Assembly: GCF_003604215.1 (NCBI RefSeq) | Contig: NZ_QXGS01000009.1 | Location: forward strand, 1-64,000 | DNA: 64,000 bases | Source of the DNA: Teichococcus vastitatis | GTDB lineage: Bacteria > Pseudomonadota > Alphaproteobacteria > Acetobacterales > Acetobacteraceae | Reading direction: 5' to 3' | In this document: in pieces, positions 1-9,520 of the stretch | How the letters are laid out: each line of letters opens with the position of its first letter | How positions within the stretch are numbered: the first letter of the stretch is position 1 | Program-made: the position numbers and the translations under genes | The notes under the pieces: generated by a model | Databases searched by the model: none | What the model saw: the letters and a program-made list of their open reading frames with translations, nothing else | What the model was told of the DNA's origin: nothing

Positions 1-2
1 TC

Positions 3-23
3 GCCAAGGGCCGCGCCCTTTGA
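3..23 (+). CDS. 3' end of an upstream gene (partial)
   Basis: A reading frame entering from the left edge ends at TGA 21-23 and would encode only AKGRAL before the stop. It overlaps the TTG start of the next gene by two bases, the usual arrangement of translationally coupled genes. In bacterial URC clusters the partner upstream of the URC4-like gene is commonly a GTP cyclohydrolase II homologue (URC1), so that is the expected identity. Too little sequence is visible to confirm it. Confidence 0.25.
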   Translation, partial: AKGRAL

Positions 24-1243
24 GTTCGAACGCCGTGGCGCTGCTGCGTCGGCCGGACACCATCCGGGCACGCTGCCACGATCTGCTGCGCCTGGCCGAG
101 GCCGACCGGCTGCCCTTCTTCCGCCTCGAGCCGGAACGGATCCCGGCCGCGGTTGATTACGTCACCGACACCATCCGGCGGAACTACCCGGATCTGCGCA
201 TTCCCTACCACGCGCGCTGGCGACATTTCGCCGCCGGCGGGGTGGATCGCTGGGGCGCCGTGGTCCGGCGTCTCGGCGGCGCGGACGCGGCGTCGCTGGC
301 GCGGCGGCGCATCGACCTTTGCGTCGTGTCCGTGCTGCTCGACGCCGGGGCCGGGGCGGATTGGTCCTTCACCGAGCCGGACGGAACGCGGCTCGGCCGC
401 TCGGAAGGGCTCGGCGTGGCCAGCCTGCATGCTTTTGCCGCCGGGTTGTTCTCCTCCGATCGGGGCGATCCGCTGCGCGTCGACGCCGCCGGGCTGGAGG
501 CGCTGACCGCCGGGGCGCTGGGGCTTGCCTTTCAGGCCGACCCCGACAACCCGCTGACCGGTCTGGAAGGGCGGGCGGCGCTGCTGCGCAACCTCGGCAC
601 CGCCCTGCGGGCCGCGCCCGCCCTGTTCGGCACCGCGCCGCCGCGCCCGGGCGGGTTGTTCGATCATCTGCGCCGCCACGCTCCGGAAGCCGGATTGCCT
701 GCGGCCCGGATCCTCGACGCCGTGCTGGCGGGGCTGGCGCCGATCTGGCCTGCCCGCCTGACGCTGGACGGCGAAAATCTGGGCGACGTCTGGCGCCACC
801 CTTTGGCCACGCCGGAAGGCCCGGCGCCCGGTCTGGTGCCGTTCCACAAATTGTCGCAATGGCTCAGCTATTCCCTGGCCGAGGTGATGGAGGATGCCGG
901 CATTCCCGTGCTGGAGCTGGACGCCCTGACCGGGCTGCCGGAATACCGCAATGGCGGGCTGTTCCTGGATCTCGGCGTGCTGCGCCTGCGCGACCCGGCG
1001 CTGGCAACGGCGACCCTGCCGGTCGACCACGTGGCGGTGGTGGAATGGCGGGCGCTGACCGTCGCGCTGCTCGACCGACTGGCTGAAGGAGTGCGGGCGC
1101 GGCTGGGCCTCGATGCGGAGGCCCTGCCGCTGGCCCGCGTGCTGGAAGGCGGCAGCTGGGCGGCGGGCCGGCGCATCGCGCGGGAACTGCGCCCCGGCGG
1201 CGGCCCGCCCCTGCAGGTGGCCAGCGATGGCACTGTGTTCTGA
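20..1243 (+). CDS. URC4/Urg3-type uracil catabolism protein (DUF1688)
   Basis: This 407-residue protein matches the DUF1688 family, named after fungal URC4/Urg3, needed for using uracil as a nitrogen source. The N-terminal stretch with [16 protein letters not shown] and the C-terminal [14 protein letters not shown] are typical of the family over its full length. The start is read as TTG at 20; there is no ATG nearby and the family N-terminus (LLRRPDTIR) begins a few codons later, so TTG or a close alternative is likely. Uracil phosphoribosyltransferase follows after 16 bases, and the fungal pathway also pairs URC4 with a uracil phosphoribosyltransferase. The reaction catalysed is not established. 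No signal peptide is seen, so it is cytosolic. Confidence 0.85.
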   Translation: MSSNAVALLRRPDTIRARCHDLLRLAEADRLPFFRLEPERIPAAVDYVTDTIRRNYPDLRIPYHARWRHFAAGGVDRWGAVVRRLGGADAASLARRRIDLCVVSVLLDAGAGADWSFTEPDGTRLGRSEGLGVASLHAFAAGLFSSDRGDPLRVDAAGLEALTAGALGLAFQADPDNPLTGLEGRAALLRNLGTALRAAPALFGTAPPRPGGLFDHLRRHAPEAGLPAARILDAVLAGLAPIWPARLTLDGENLGDVWRHPLATPEGPAPGLVPFHKLSQWLSYSLAEVMEDAGIPVLELDALTGLPEYRNGGLFLDLGVLRLRDPALATATLPVDHVAVVEWRALTVALLDRLAEGVRARLGLDAEALPLARVLEGGSWAAGRRIARELRPGGGPPLQVASDGTVF

Positions 1244-1259
1244 TGGAGAAGCCCGAACC

Positions 1260-1910
1260 ATGACCGACGCCGCCGCTCTGCCGGACAGCGTGACCGTGAT
1301 CCGCCACCCGCTGGTGCAGCACAAGCTGACCCTGCTGCGGCAGAAATCCACCTCCACCGGCGAGTTCCGCCGCTTGGCGCGCGAGATCAGCTTGCTGATG
1401 GCCTATGAGCTGACGCGCGACCTGCCGCTGGAGATGACGGGGATCGAAACCCCGCTGGAGCCGATGCAGGCGCCGATCCTGTCGGGCAAGAAGCTTTGCA
1501 TCGTGTCCATCCTGCGCGCCGGCGACGGCATCCTGGAAGGCATGCTGGACCTCGTGCCCTCGGCGCGCGTCGGCCATATCGGGCTGTACCGCGATCCGGA
1601 GACGCTGGTGCCGGTGGAGTATTACCTGAAGCTCCCGGAAGACGTGGCCGAGCGCCTCGTGATCGTGGTGGATCCGATGCTGGCCACCGGCCATTCCGCC
1701 GCCGCGGCGCTGTCGCGGCTGAAGCAGGCCAGGGCCGAGCAGATCCGCTTCGCCTGCCTGCTCGCCGCGCCGGAAGGCGTGTCGGTGCTGACGCAGGCGC
1801 ATCCCGAGGTGCCGGTGTTCACCTGCTCGATCGACCGCGAACTGGACGACCACGCCTATATCCGTCCCGGCCTCGGCGACGCCGGCGACCGGCTCTACGG
1901 CACCAAGTAG
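1260..1910 (+). CDS. upp: uracil phosphoribosyltransferase
   Basis: Converts uracil and PRPP to UMP and diphosphate. The 216-residue length fits the family. The PRPP loop is present as [12 protein letters not shown] (about residues 136-147; most Upp have GGS where this has GHS), with the flexible-loop motif [13 protein letters not shown] near residue 85 and the family C-terminus [17 protein letters not shown]. The ATG at 1260 aligns with the usual N-terminus; an in-frame extension to 1113 lies inside the upstream gene and is discarded. Directly behind the URC4-like gene, so it probably supplies UMP to the URC uracil-degradation route as well as, or instead of, general salvage. Confidence 0.95.
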   Translation: MTDAAALPDSVTVIRHPLVQHKLTLLRQKSTSTGEFRRLAREISLLMAYELTRDLPLEMTGIETPLEPMQAPILSGKKLCIVSILRAGDGILEGMLDLVPSARVGHIGLYRDPETLVPVEYYLKLPEDVAERLVIVVDPMLATGHSAAAALSRLKQARAEQIRFACLLAAPEGVSVLTQAHPEVPVFTCSIDRELDDHAYIRPGLGDAGDRLYGTK

Positions 1911-1992
1911 CCGGCGGCATGGCGGCGGAAGTGCGGCATCGCGGGGCCGGGATGAACCATGCGCTCCGCGTCGCCCGCGCTATGCTCGTTCC

Positions 1993-3471
1993 ATGAGGAA
2001 ATTGCTGCGAATGGTGCGGCGCCGCTGGTTCATCCTGCTGGTGCTGCCGGTGCTGGTCGTGAGCGGCGGCATTGGCGGCTCGCTCTGGTTGCACGGGCGC
2101 GACCTGCTGCTGAGCCAGGCGCCGCCGCGCCGCTCCGCCACGCTGGACCTGCCGCCGCAGGAAAGCCTGGCCGCGCTGCGCTTCCGCCTGCCCTTCGACA
2201 CGCTGCGCCGCGCCGCCGAGCAATCCCTGCCCGCCGAGTTCCATCAGGCGGGGGAAGGCGGCGGCGCCCGCTACGAGCTGACCGTGCGGCGCACCGGCGA
2301 TTTCAACCTGTCGGAGGTGGGTGGCCGCCTTCGCGCCACCGTGCCGCTGGCGGTGAACGGCAAGGCCGGGCTCAGCGGCGGGCTGGCGCGGGCCCTGTCG
2401 CTGGGCGAGAAGAACGTGGATGCCGCGGCCGAGGTGTCGGCCGATCTTTCGCTGTCGCTGGACGAAGGCTGGTGCCCCATCGTGGAGGTGCACATCAGTT
2501 ACCGCTGGACCCGCTCGCCGCGGATCGAGTTGCTGGGCGGCGTCTGGCTCAATGTCGAGGACCAGGTCAAGGGCCCGGTCAGCCAGGCCCTGTCCGGGCT
2601 GCCGGCGCAGCTGCGCGAAATCCTGCCCTGCGACAAGGTGCGGGAAGCCGCGCTGGAACTGTGGCAGCCGCAATCCATCGAGGTGCAGCTGCCGGCGGCG
2701 CCGCCGCTGCACATCGGCATCGAGCCACAGGCGGTTGGATTGTCGGACATGACGGTGGAGCGGGACGCCATCCGGGTCGTGTTGGCCCTGCGGGCGCGCA
2801 CCACCGTGTCATCCGAGCCGCCGAAGAAGAGCCCGCCCAGCTTTCTGCCGCCGCTGCGCCAGCTGCCGGACCGCGCCGACCGCGGCGGCCGGCTCCGCCT
2901 GTCGGTGCCGGTACGCGCCGGATATGACATGATCCGCGACTGGCTGATGGCGGAGTTCGGCAACAAGGACCTGCCTGTCGAGACGCGGTTCGGCACGGTG
3001 ATGCTGCGACTGCGCGACCTGTTCATCTATCCCAGCGATCCCGCCATCGCCATGGCGGTCACCTTCAGCGCCGACCTGCCCGGCATGCTGCCCGATACTA
3101 CCGGGCGGGTGGTGATCTCGGGCCGGCCGGTGCTGGACCGGAACGGCACCCGGATCCGGCTGGAGGAGCTGCGCTTCACCCGGGACCTCGACAGCGCCCT
3201 GTGGTCACTCGCCACCCTGGCGCTGGAGCCGCAGATCCGCGCCGCCCTGTCCGACCTCGCCGTCTACGATCTGTCCGGAATCATGCGGGACGGGCTGGCG
3301 GAGCTGCGCCGCCGCCTGTCGGACCCGGATTTCACCGGCGGCATGCGCGTCACCCTGACCGACCCGCGCCTGCGGCTGCAGCGTGTGGTGCCGGAGCTCG
3401 ATGCCCTGGCCGTGCTGGGCACGGCGGAGGCGGGAATCCTGGCCGAGGTGACCGCGCTGCCATTCCCGTGA
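1993..3471 (+). CDS. DUF4403 family membrane-anchored protein
   Basis: A 492-residue protein with a positively charged N-terminus (MRKLLRMVRRR) and one hydrophobic segment at about residues 12-30, predicted as a signal anchor with the rest in the periplasm. The body is rich in beta-strand patterns, in two similar halves (each opening with an L-R-L/P-V type strand followed by a DW or DTL segment), as in DUF4403 proteins. The function is unknown in the family. It stands alone, with 82 bases before it and 68 after. Recognition of the family is from memory of its composition and layout and is moderately secure. Confidence 0.65.
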   Translation: MRKLLRMVRRRWFILLVLPVLVVSGGIGGSLWLHGRDLLLSQAPPRRSATLDLPPQESLAALRFRLPFDTLRRAAEQSLPAEFHQAGEGGGARYELTVRRTGDFNLSEVGGRLRATVPLAVNGKAGLSGGLARALSLGEKNVDAAAEVSADLSLSLDEGWCPIVEVHISYRWTRSPRIELLGGVWLNVEDQVKGPVSQALSGLPAQLREILPCDKVREAALELWQPQSIEVQLPAAPPLHIGIEPQAVGLSDMTVERDAIRVVLALRARTTVSSEPPKKSPPSFLPPLRQLPDRADRGGRLRLSVPVRAGYDMIRDWLMAEFGNKDLPVETRFGTVMLRLRDLFIYPSDPAIAMAVTFSADLPGMLPDTTGRVVISGRPVLDRNGTRIRLEELRFTRDLDSALWSLATLALEPQIRAALSDLAVYDLSGIMRDGLAELRRRLSDPDFTGGMRVTLTDPRLRLQRVVPELDALAVLGTAEAGILAEVTALPFP

Positions 3472-3539
3472 CCGGCAGTGGGTGACATTTTGCCGCACCC
3501 CCATTCTGCCGGTGCCGGACATGCCCTAGCATCGTCGGC

Positions 3540-4865
3540 ATGTTCGACATCGCCATCGTGTTGCTCCTTGTCATCATCAACGGAGTTTTTTCCCTGTCTG
3601 AGCTGGCGGTCGTGTCCGCCCGCCGCCCGCGCCTCCGGGCCATGGCCGCCGAAGGCCGCGCCGGCGCCGCCGCAGCCCTGAGGTTAGCCGAGGACCCCGG
3701 CCGCTTCCTGTCCACCGTGCAGATCGGCATCACCCTGGTGGGCGTGCTGGCCGGCGCCTTCTCCGGCTCCGCCCTGGGCGGCCAGCTTTCGGCCTTGCTG
3801 CTGGACGCCGGCGTGCCGCTCGATGTCGCCAACCCGCTGGGCTTCGGCGTCGTGGTGGCGCTGGTCACCTACCTGTCGATCGTGGTGGGCGAGCTGGTGC
3901 CGAAGCGCCTGGCCCTGCGCAACGCCGAGACGCTGGCCTGCCTAGTGGCCCCGCTGATGCGGCTGGTGTCGCGCATCGCGGCACCTGTGGTGTGGCTGCT
4001 GGATACCTCCACCACCGCGATCTTCCGCCTGCTCGGACAGGGCGGTGCGTCGGAGGAGAAGGTGACGGAAGACGACGTTCACTCCCTGGTGGCCGAGGCC
4101 GAGCAGTCCGGCGCCATCGAGGAAAGCGAGCGGGAGATGATCACCGGCGTGCTGCGCCTCGGTGACCGCCCGGTGCGCGGCATCATGACGCCACGCAACG
4201 ACGTGGACTGGATCGACCTCAACGCGCCGGACGACGCCACCTACGCATTGCTGATGCGCACCCAGCATTCCCGCCTGCCGGTGGGCGAGGGCAGTGTCGA
4301 GACGCTGCTCGGCGTCGTGCAGACGCGCGAGCTCCTGGCGGCGCATCTGGCCGGCCGCTCCTTCGACGTGCGCGCCGCCATGCGCGTCGCCCCGGTGATC
4401 CCTGACGCCGCCGACGCGCTCGACGCGCTCGACGTGCTGCGCCAGGCGGAGGTGCCAATGGCGCTGGTGCATGACGAATACGGCCATTTCGAGGGCATCG
4501 TCACCCCGGCCGACCTGCTAGAAGCGATCACCGGCAGCTTCCGCGCCAACGAGGATGCCGATGAGCCGGGCGCGGTGGAGCGCGACGACGGAACATGGCT
4601 GCTGGCCGGCTGGCTGGCGGCCGACGACATGGCGGCTCGGCTGAATATCCGCCTTCCGGAAGTCCGTTCCTACCACACGGTGGCCGGCTTCGTGCTGGCG
4701 GCCTTCGGCCGCATTCCGTCCGTCGGCGAGTCCCGCAACATCCTCGGCTTCCGATTCGAGGTGCTGGACCTGGATGGCCGCCGCATCGACAAGGTGCTGG
4801 TGGCACCGGCCAAGGCGGTGCCCGTACCGGGGCGTTCCGGCCGCGGGACCCTGCCGCAGAAATAA
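3540..4865 (+). CDS. CNNM/CorC-HlyC family membrane protein (hemolysin-like)
   Basis: A 441-residue protein with the standard three-part layout: a DUF21/CNNM transmembrane domain (residues 1 to about 170, with hydrophobic segments near 2-20, 58-80, 95-118 and 135-155), a CBS pair (about 195-325, including the RGIMTPRNDV start and VHDEYGHFEGIVTPADLLEAI end) and a CorC/HlyC C-terminal domain (about 345-430, VRSYHTVAGFVL). Members are linked to magnesium or other divalent cation efflux, and the hemolysin name is historical. It is preceded by 68 bases with no clear partner gene. Substrate here is inferred only from the family. Confidence 0.9.
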   Translation: MFDIAIVLLLVIINGVFSLSELAVVSARRPRLRAMAAEGRAGAAAALRLAEDPGRFLSTVQIGITLVGVLAGAFSGSALGGQLSALLLDAGVPLDVANPLGFGVVVALVTYLSIVVGELVPKRLALRNAETLACLVAPLMRLVSRIAAPVVWLLDTSTTAIFRLLGQGGASEEKVTEDDVHSLVAEAEQSGAIEESEREMITGVLRLGDRPVRGIMTPRNDVDWIDLNAPDDATYALLMRTQHSRLPVGEGSVETLLGVVQTRELLAAHLAGRSFDVRAAMRVAPVIPDAADALDALDVLRQAEVPMALVHDEYGHFEGIVTPADLLEAITGSFRANEDADEPGAVERDDGTWLLAGWLAADDMAARLNIRLPEVRSYHTVAGFVLAAFGRIPSVGESRNILGFRFEVLDLDGRRIDKVLVAPAKAVPVPGRSGRGTLPQK

Positions 4866-4989
4866 ACCGGCCGGTAAAAAACACCTCAGCGTGGTCACAA
4901 TCAGGTGATGTTGGGATGCGATAACGCTCAAGCCCGCCCTTGGGCAGGGGCGGGCCCATCGCCAACCTTGCCTGATCAGACCACCATCC

Positions 4990-6783
4990 ATGTCCATCCT
5001 GAAGGTTTACGGCCGGGTTCTCGGCCTGTTGCGCCCTGAATGGCGGCGCTGCGCCGCCATGCTGCCCTGCGGACTGGCCATCGCCGGGATCGGTTTCCTG
5101 GAGCCGGTGCTGTTCGGCCGGGTCATCGACCTGCTGTCCCGCTCGATGCACCTCTCCGTTGCCCAGCTCTGGGACGAGGCAGCCTCGCTGCTCGGATTAT
5201 GGGCCGCAGTTGGCGTCACCGGCATCGGTGCCGGCATGCTGGTCGCCCTGATGTCCGACCGCATGGCGCATCGCTCCCGCATGCGGGAGATGGGCCGTTT
5301 CTTCTCCCATACCCTGTCGCTTCCGGCCGCATTCCACGGCCGCACCCATTCGGGCGTGCTGCTGCGCACCCTGACGGTCGGGGCCGACACGCTGTTCCAG
5401 CTCTGGCTGGGCTTCTTCCGCGACCAGTTCGTCGGCTTCGTGTCGGTGCTGGTGCTGCTGCCCCTTACCGTGCTGCTGAACTGGCGCCTTTCCCTGGCGC
5501 TGATCGTGCTGGTGCTGTTGTCCGGCGTGCTGACGGCGCTGGTGATCCACCGCACCCAGGCGTTGCAGCAGGGCGCCGAGCAGTGCCATCTGAAGCTGGC
5601 GGCCACTGCGCAGGACACCTTCGCCAACATCGCCGTGGTGCAGGCCTTCACCCGCCTGGCCGCCGAGCGCCGCGCCTTCGCCGCGCTGCAGGGCGAGGCG
5701 CTGTCGCGCCAGTTCCCGGTGCTGAACTGGTGGGCGCTGTTGTCCATTCTGACGCGCAGCGCCAGCACGCTGGCGATCCTGGCCATCGTGGTGCTGGGCA
5801 CGCTGCTGCACCTGCGGGGCCAGGCCAGCGTCGGGGAGATCGTGTCCTTCATGGGCTTCGCCGCCATGCTGATCGGCCGGCTGGAGCAGATGGTGTGGTT
5901 CACCTCCAAGCTGTTCGCGCAGGCGCCGGCGCTGCGGGAATTCTTCGCCGTGCTGGATGCCGCCAGTTCCGTGCCGGAAGCGGCGAGCGCCGCGCCCCTG
6001 CGTGCCACGGCCGGCGAGGTGGTGTTCGAGGATGTCAGCTTCGCCTATCCGAATGGCCCGGCCATCCTGTCCGGCGTTTCCTTCACCGCGCGGCCCGGCC
6101 GGGTGGTGGCGCTGGTCGGCGCGACCGGTGCCGGCAAGTCCACCGCGATGACGCTGCTGCAGCGGGGCTGGGATCCCACCGCCGGCCGCATCGCCGTCGA
6201 CGGGCAGGATCTGCGCGAGGTGTCGCTCGACAGCCTGCGCGGCGCCATCGGCGTGGTCTTCCAGGACAGCCTGCTGTTCAACCGCTCGATCCGCGAGAAC
6301 CTGCTGGTCGGCAAGCCCGATGCCACGCAGGCGGAGATCGAGCAGGCCTGCCGCCTGGCCGAGGCGCATGACTTCATCCTGCGCCAGCCGCAGGGCTACG
6401 ACACGCTGGTGGGCGAGCGCGGCGGCACCCTGTCCGGCGGGCAGAAGCAGCGGCTCGCCATTGCCCGCGCGCTGCTGAAGAACCCGCCCATCCTGATCCT
6501 GGACGAGGCGACCTCGGCGCTCGACGCCGCGACCGAGGCCAAGGTGACGCGGGCGCTGAAGGCGCTGATGGCCGGCCGCACCACCTTTGTCATCGCCCAC
6601 CGCCTGTCCACCATCCGCGACGCGGACGAAATCCTGGTGTTCGCGAACGGCCAGATCGCCGAGCGCGGCAGATTCGACACGTTGGCGGCGCAGGGCGGGC
6701 TGTTCGCCGAGCTGGCGGCCAGCCAGGCGGTGCCGGCGGTGGATCCGGTGGTGGTGCCGTTCCCGGCGGCGCGGGCGGCGTAA
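4990..6783 (+). CDS. ABC exporter, NdvA/ChvA-like (glucan export type)
   Basis: A 597-residue half-transporter. The N-terminal 310 residues carry about six membrane segments (ABC type-1 permease). The ATPase domain follows, with Walker A GATGAGKST near 377, Q-loop VVFQDS near 424, signature LSGGQ near 480, Walker B ILILDEATSALD near 505 and switch His in IAHRLST near 536. The N-terminal pattern (VYGRVLGLL, EPVLFGRVIDLL, LNWWALLSILTRSAST, MLIGRLEQM) closely follows NdvA/ChvA, which export cyclic beta-1,2-glucan to the periplasm. The synthase NdvB is not in the window, so the cargo is inferred. It probably works as a homodimer in the inner membrane. Start ATG 4990 fits the family N-terminus MSxxKVYxR. 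Confidence 0.85.
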   Translation: MSILKVYGRVLGLLRPEWRRCAAMLPCGLAIAGIGFLEPVLFGRVIDLLSRSMHLSVAQLWDEAASLLGLWAAVGVTGIGAGMLVALMSDRMAHRSRMREMGRFFSHTLSLPAAFHGRTHSGVLLRTLTVGADTLFQLWLGFFRDQFVGFVSVLVLLPLTVLLNWRLSLALIVLVLLSGVLTALVIHRTQALQQGAEQCHLKLAATAQDTFANIAVVQAFTRLAAERRAFAALQGEALSRQFPVLNWWALLSILTRSASTLAILAIVVLGTLLHLRGQASVGEIVSFMGFAAMLIGRLEQMVWFTSKLFAQAPALREFFAVLDAASSVPEAASAAPLRATAGEVVFEDVSFAYPNGPAILSGVSFTARPGRVVALVGATGAGKSTAMTLLQRGWDPTAGRIAVDGQDLREVSLDSLRGAIGVVFQDSLLFNRSIRENLLVGKPDATQAEIEQACRLAEAHDFILRQPQGYDTLVGERGGTLSGGQKQRLAIARALLKNPPILILDEATSALDAATEAKVTRALKALMAGRTTFVIAHRLSTIRDADEILVFANGQIAERGRFDTLAAQGGLFAELAASQAVPAVDPVVVPFPAARAA

Positions 6784-6854
6784 CGCCGCCGCGGTTGCGC
6801 GCGGCGCGCGAAGGCGGGACAAGGCAGGCCCTCGCAGCCTGACGGAGTTCCGGC

Positions 6855-7766
6855 ATGTCCCTGGTGCCCACCTTCGCGATCACGCCGTCCTTTCTGGGCG
6901 CCCCCTGGCAGGTTCCGGGCGCCGCGCCGGCCGCGCTGAGCGTGGCCGGCATTCCGCTCGACATCGGCACCACCAACCGGGCGGGCGCGCGCTCCGGGCC
7001 CGCCGCCATCCGGCAGGCCAGCCGGATGCTGGTAGACGGCGCGCACCCGACGCGCTGGACCGACCCGCAGGACTGGCCGCTGGCCGATGCCGGGGATTTC
7101 AGGATCGCGCTCGGTGACATCGCCGGCAGCCTGGCGCTGATCGAGCAGCAGGCCGCCGCCATCCCGCACCTCGTGGCGCTGGGCGGCGAGCACGGCATCA
7201 CCCTGCCGCTGTTGCGGGCCCTGTCGAAGCGGCTGGGCGGCCCGCTGGCGCTGGTGCATTTCGATGCGCATGTGGACACCTGGGCCGACAATTTCGGCCA
7301 GGTCTACGGCCATGGCTCGGTGTTCTTCCACGCCATCCGGGAAGGGCTGGTGGATGCCCGGCGCATGATCCAGGTCGGCATCCGCTCCCCCGTGCAGCGC
7401 GAGGTCTGGGACTGGACCCTGGACCAGGGCGTCACCGTGCTGAGCGGGCAGGAGGTGCAGGAGATGGGCATCAAGGCCGTCGCGCGGCGCATCCACGCCG
7501 TGGTGGGCGACGCTCCGTCCTATCTGTCCTTCGACATCGACGCGCTTGACCCGGCCTTCGCGCCAGGCACCGGCACGCCGGAGGTCGGCGGCCTGGCCAG
7601 CTGGCAGGCCCAGGCGATCCTGCGCAAGCTGGATGGCATCGACTTCCGGGGCATGGACATCGTCGAGGTGGCGCCCGCCTTCGACCACGGCGAAATCACG
7701 GCCCTGGCCGCCGCGACCATCGCCTGGGAATACCTGGCGATGGTCGCGGCGCGGTCCGCCGGCTGA
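6855..7766 (+). CDS. ureohydrolase, agmatinase type
   Basis: A 303-residue member of the arginase/agmatinase family. Manganese-binding motifs are in place: GGEHG (a variant of GGDH) near residue 112, FDAHVDTW near 135, and SFDIDALDPAFAPGTGTPE near 221. Agmatinases hydrolyse agmatine to putrescine and urea; related members act on guanidinobutyrate or other guanidino compounds, and substrate cannot be fixed from sequence alone. The gene faces the ornithine decarboxylase gene convergently (166 bases apart), giving two potential routes to putrescine side by side. GGEHG instead of GGDH is found in some guanidino-acid hydrolases, so the agmatinase label is provisional. Confidence 0.85.
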   Translation: MSLVPTFAITPSFLGAPWQVPGAAPAALSVAGIPLDIGTTNRAGARSGPAAIRQASRMLVDGAHPTRWTDPQDWPLADAGDFRIALGDIAGSLALIEQQAAAIPHLVALGGEHGITLPLLRALSKRLGGPLALVHFDAHVDTWADNFGQVYGHGSVFFHAIREGLVDARRMIQVGIRSPVQREVWDWTLDQGVTVLSGQEVQEMGIKAVARRIHAVVGDAPSYLSFDIDALDPAFAPGTGTPEVGGLASWQAQAILRKLDGIDFRGMDIVEVAPAFDHGEITALAAATIAWEYLAMVAARSAG

Positions 7767-7932
7767 ACGCGAGGCCGTTCCCGGACAGGGGATGGAAACG
7801 GCCGGGCGTGCCGGCTTCCGCGCACCGGGGGCGGCCCGCCCGCTTCCGAAAGGCGCTGGCCATAGGGCCGGCAACCAGGGAAGGATCGGGCCGCCACCCG
7901 CCGCGCGGCACGGAGGAAAGGCCGGCCGCCGG

Positions 7933-9189
7933 TCAGGCGGCGGCCACCTCCTCCGCGTGACCCGGGGTCTCCAGCAGCGGCGCGTCCCGCACCTCGGCCA
8001 GCATCACGCGGTCGAAGCCGTTGAACGCGGTGCGCAGGCAGCCGCCATAGGCGCCGAGCTGGCCAATCTCGATCCAGTCACCCTCGTGCACATCGGCCGG
8101 CAGCAGGAACGGGCCCTGCATGTGGTCGGCGCTGTCGCAGCTCGGGCCGAAGAAGCGGAAGGGCTGCACGGCATCGGCAGGCGCCGGCTGCCCCGGGCGG
8201 ATCAGCCGCACCGGGAAGCGGAAGCCCGGCACGCCGGCATCCGACAGGCTGCCATAGACGCCATCATTGACGTATAGCGCGTCGCCCCGCCGCATCTCCA
8301 CCCGCACCACCACCGAGGCGCCGCCCGCCACCAGGGCGCGGCCCGGCTCGGCCCAGAGGCGTGTGCCCGGCAGCGCGAGCTTGTTGAAGCCCTCGCGGAT
8401 GGCGGCGAAGAACTCGCCCAGCGGCGGCGGCGTGATGTCGGGGTAGGAGACGGGGAAGCCGCCGCCCACATCGATCACCTCCACCGCCACGCCGGCGGCG
8501 CGGATCACCTCCCCGGCCAGCGCCAGGGCCCGGGAATAGGCGCCCGGGTCCATGCACTGCGAGCCGACGTGGAAGCACAGGCCGAGCCGCACCGCGCGAC
8601 CGCGCGCCGCCCGCAGCAGGGCCACGGCTTCCTCCGGCGAGGCGCCGAACTTGCCGGACAGGTCGTACATCGCCGCGCCCTTCGGCATGGCGAGGCGCAC
8701 GAACAGGCCCAGATCGGCGGCACCGCCGGTTTCCTGCCCGATCTTCTCCAGCTCCTCGGCGCTGTCGAGCACGAAGTCGCGGACGCCGTGGCGCGCATAA
8801 GCCTCGGCGATGGCGGCGCGCGACTTCACCGGGTGCATGAAGTGGATCTGCGCCTTGGGGAACATCTGGCGCACCAGCCGCACCTCGCCGGCCGAGGCGC
8901 AGTCGAAGTGGCGGACCCCGCCGGCCCAGAGCGCGCGCAGCACTGACGGCTCCGGATTGCACTTCACGGCATACAGCACGTCGCCGGGAAAGCCGCCGAC
9001 GAACCGGCGCGCGGCGGCGGCCAGCGTGGCCGGGCGCAGGCAGTGCATCGGATCGGACGGGCGGTCGGTGGCCACCACCTCATCCACCGCCGGCAGCAAC
9101 AGCGGCGACCGGTCGGCGGAGGGACGGCGGCGCAGCGGCGCCACGGCGCCGCGGGAGCGGAACTGGGACAAGGGCGGAACTCGCAACAT
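7933..9189 (-). CDS. ornithine decarboxylase (fold III, PLP-dependent)
   Basis: Decarboxylates ornithine to putrescine; members of the group can also act on lysine, DAP or arginine. The 418-residue protein has the PLP lysine in YAVKCNP (K76), the HVGSQ motif, GGGFP phosphate loop, EPGRALV, and the second-subunit active-site cysteine in GPSCDSAD (about C351). A CDSAD-type box favours ornithine/lysine decarboxylases over DAP decarboxylases. Start chosen at ATG 9189 because it puts the PLP lysine near its usual distance from the N-terminus; ATG 9210 is in frame too and neither has a strong Shine-Dalgarno. A long non-coding stretch precedes it and may hold a regulatory leader. Confidence 0.88.
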   Translation of the reverse strand: MLRVPPLSQFRSRGAVAPLRRRPSADRSPLLLPAVDEVVATDRPSDPMHCLRPATLAAAARRFVGGFPGDVLYAVKCNPEPSVLRALWAGGVRHFDCASAGEVRLVRQMFPKAQIHFMHPVKSRAAIAEAYARHGVRDFVLDSAEELEKIGQETGGAADLGLFVRLAMPKGAAMYDLSGKFGASPEEAVALLRAARGRAVRLGLCFHVGSQCMDPGAYSRALALAGEVIRAAGVAVEVIDVGGGFPVSYPDITPPPLGEFFAAIREGFNKLALPGTRLWAEPGRALVAGGASVVVRVEMRRGDALYVNDGVYGSLSDAGVPGFRFPVRLIRPGQPAPADAVQPFRFFGPSCDSADHMQGPFLLPADVHEGDWIEIGQLGAYGGCLRTAFNGFDRVMLAEVRDAPLLETPGHAEEVAAA

Positions 9190-9417
9190 CGCGGAGGAGA
9201 GGGGCGCCATGTGGCGCAGCGGGAAAGCGGGCCGCGGCAAGCGCGGACCGGATTCTTCAGGCGATGCTGGCGGGTAGGCGCAGCACGCCACTGGGATGAA
9301 CGGACATATCGGGTTCCCTTCAGGACGCCGGCCCATGGGTGACCGGCTCGACCAAAAAGGACGCGTTACGTCGTTGCTTCACCCCCACCGGGGCACCGGG
9401 CACGTGCGGTTGCGTCG
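9190..9417 (-). ncRNA. candidate speF-type leader RNA upstream of ornithine decarboxylase
   Basis: About 230 bases between a possible promoter and the ornithine decarboxylase start contain no convincing gene. The minus strand can form several hairpins, for example GCCGG (9347-9343) with CCGGC (9331-9327), followed by a U-rich run (GTCCTTTTTGG, about 9362-9352 on this strand) just upstream. A conserved structured leader called the speF motif is known upstream of ornithine decarboxylase genes in alphaproteobacteria (Rfam RF00518). Placement and length fit; identity has not been tested with a covariance model. Confidence 0.4.
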
Positions 9418-9424
9418 TGGAAGC

Positions 9425-9453
9425 TATATAGCGAAGCTTTCCGGAAAAATCAC
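9425..9453 (-). promoter_or_regulatory. possible promoter for the ornithine decarboxylase leader
   Basis: On the minus strand GTGATT (9453-9448) and TATATA (9430-9425) are separated by 17 bases. The -10 box is good, the -35 box is weak (only the central TGA fits). The -10 box lies in a perfect 10-base palindrome GCTATATAGC (9423-9432). Confidence 0.3.
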
Positions 9454-9520
9454 CGGGATTCTCTGGCTCAGCCCTGCGATCTTCCGGCCGCCGATCCCCG
9501 CTGCGCGCATGACGGCGTGT

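Noticed and set aside
5197..6822. Long minus-strand frame opposite the NdvA-like exporter
   Set aside because: Antisense shadow; the plus strand shows every ABC motif in order.
7767..7932. Small gene between the convergent agmatinase-type and decarboxylase genes
   Set aside because: Only short frames without start signals; GC-rich sequence probably acts in transcription termination.
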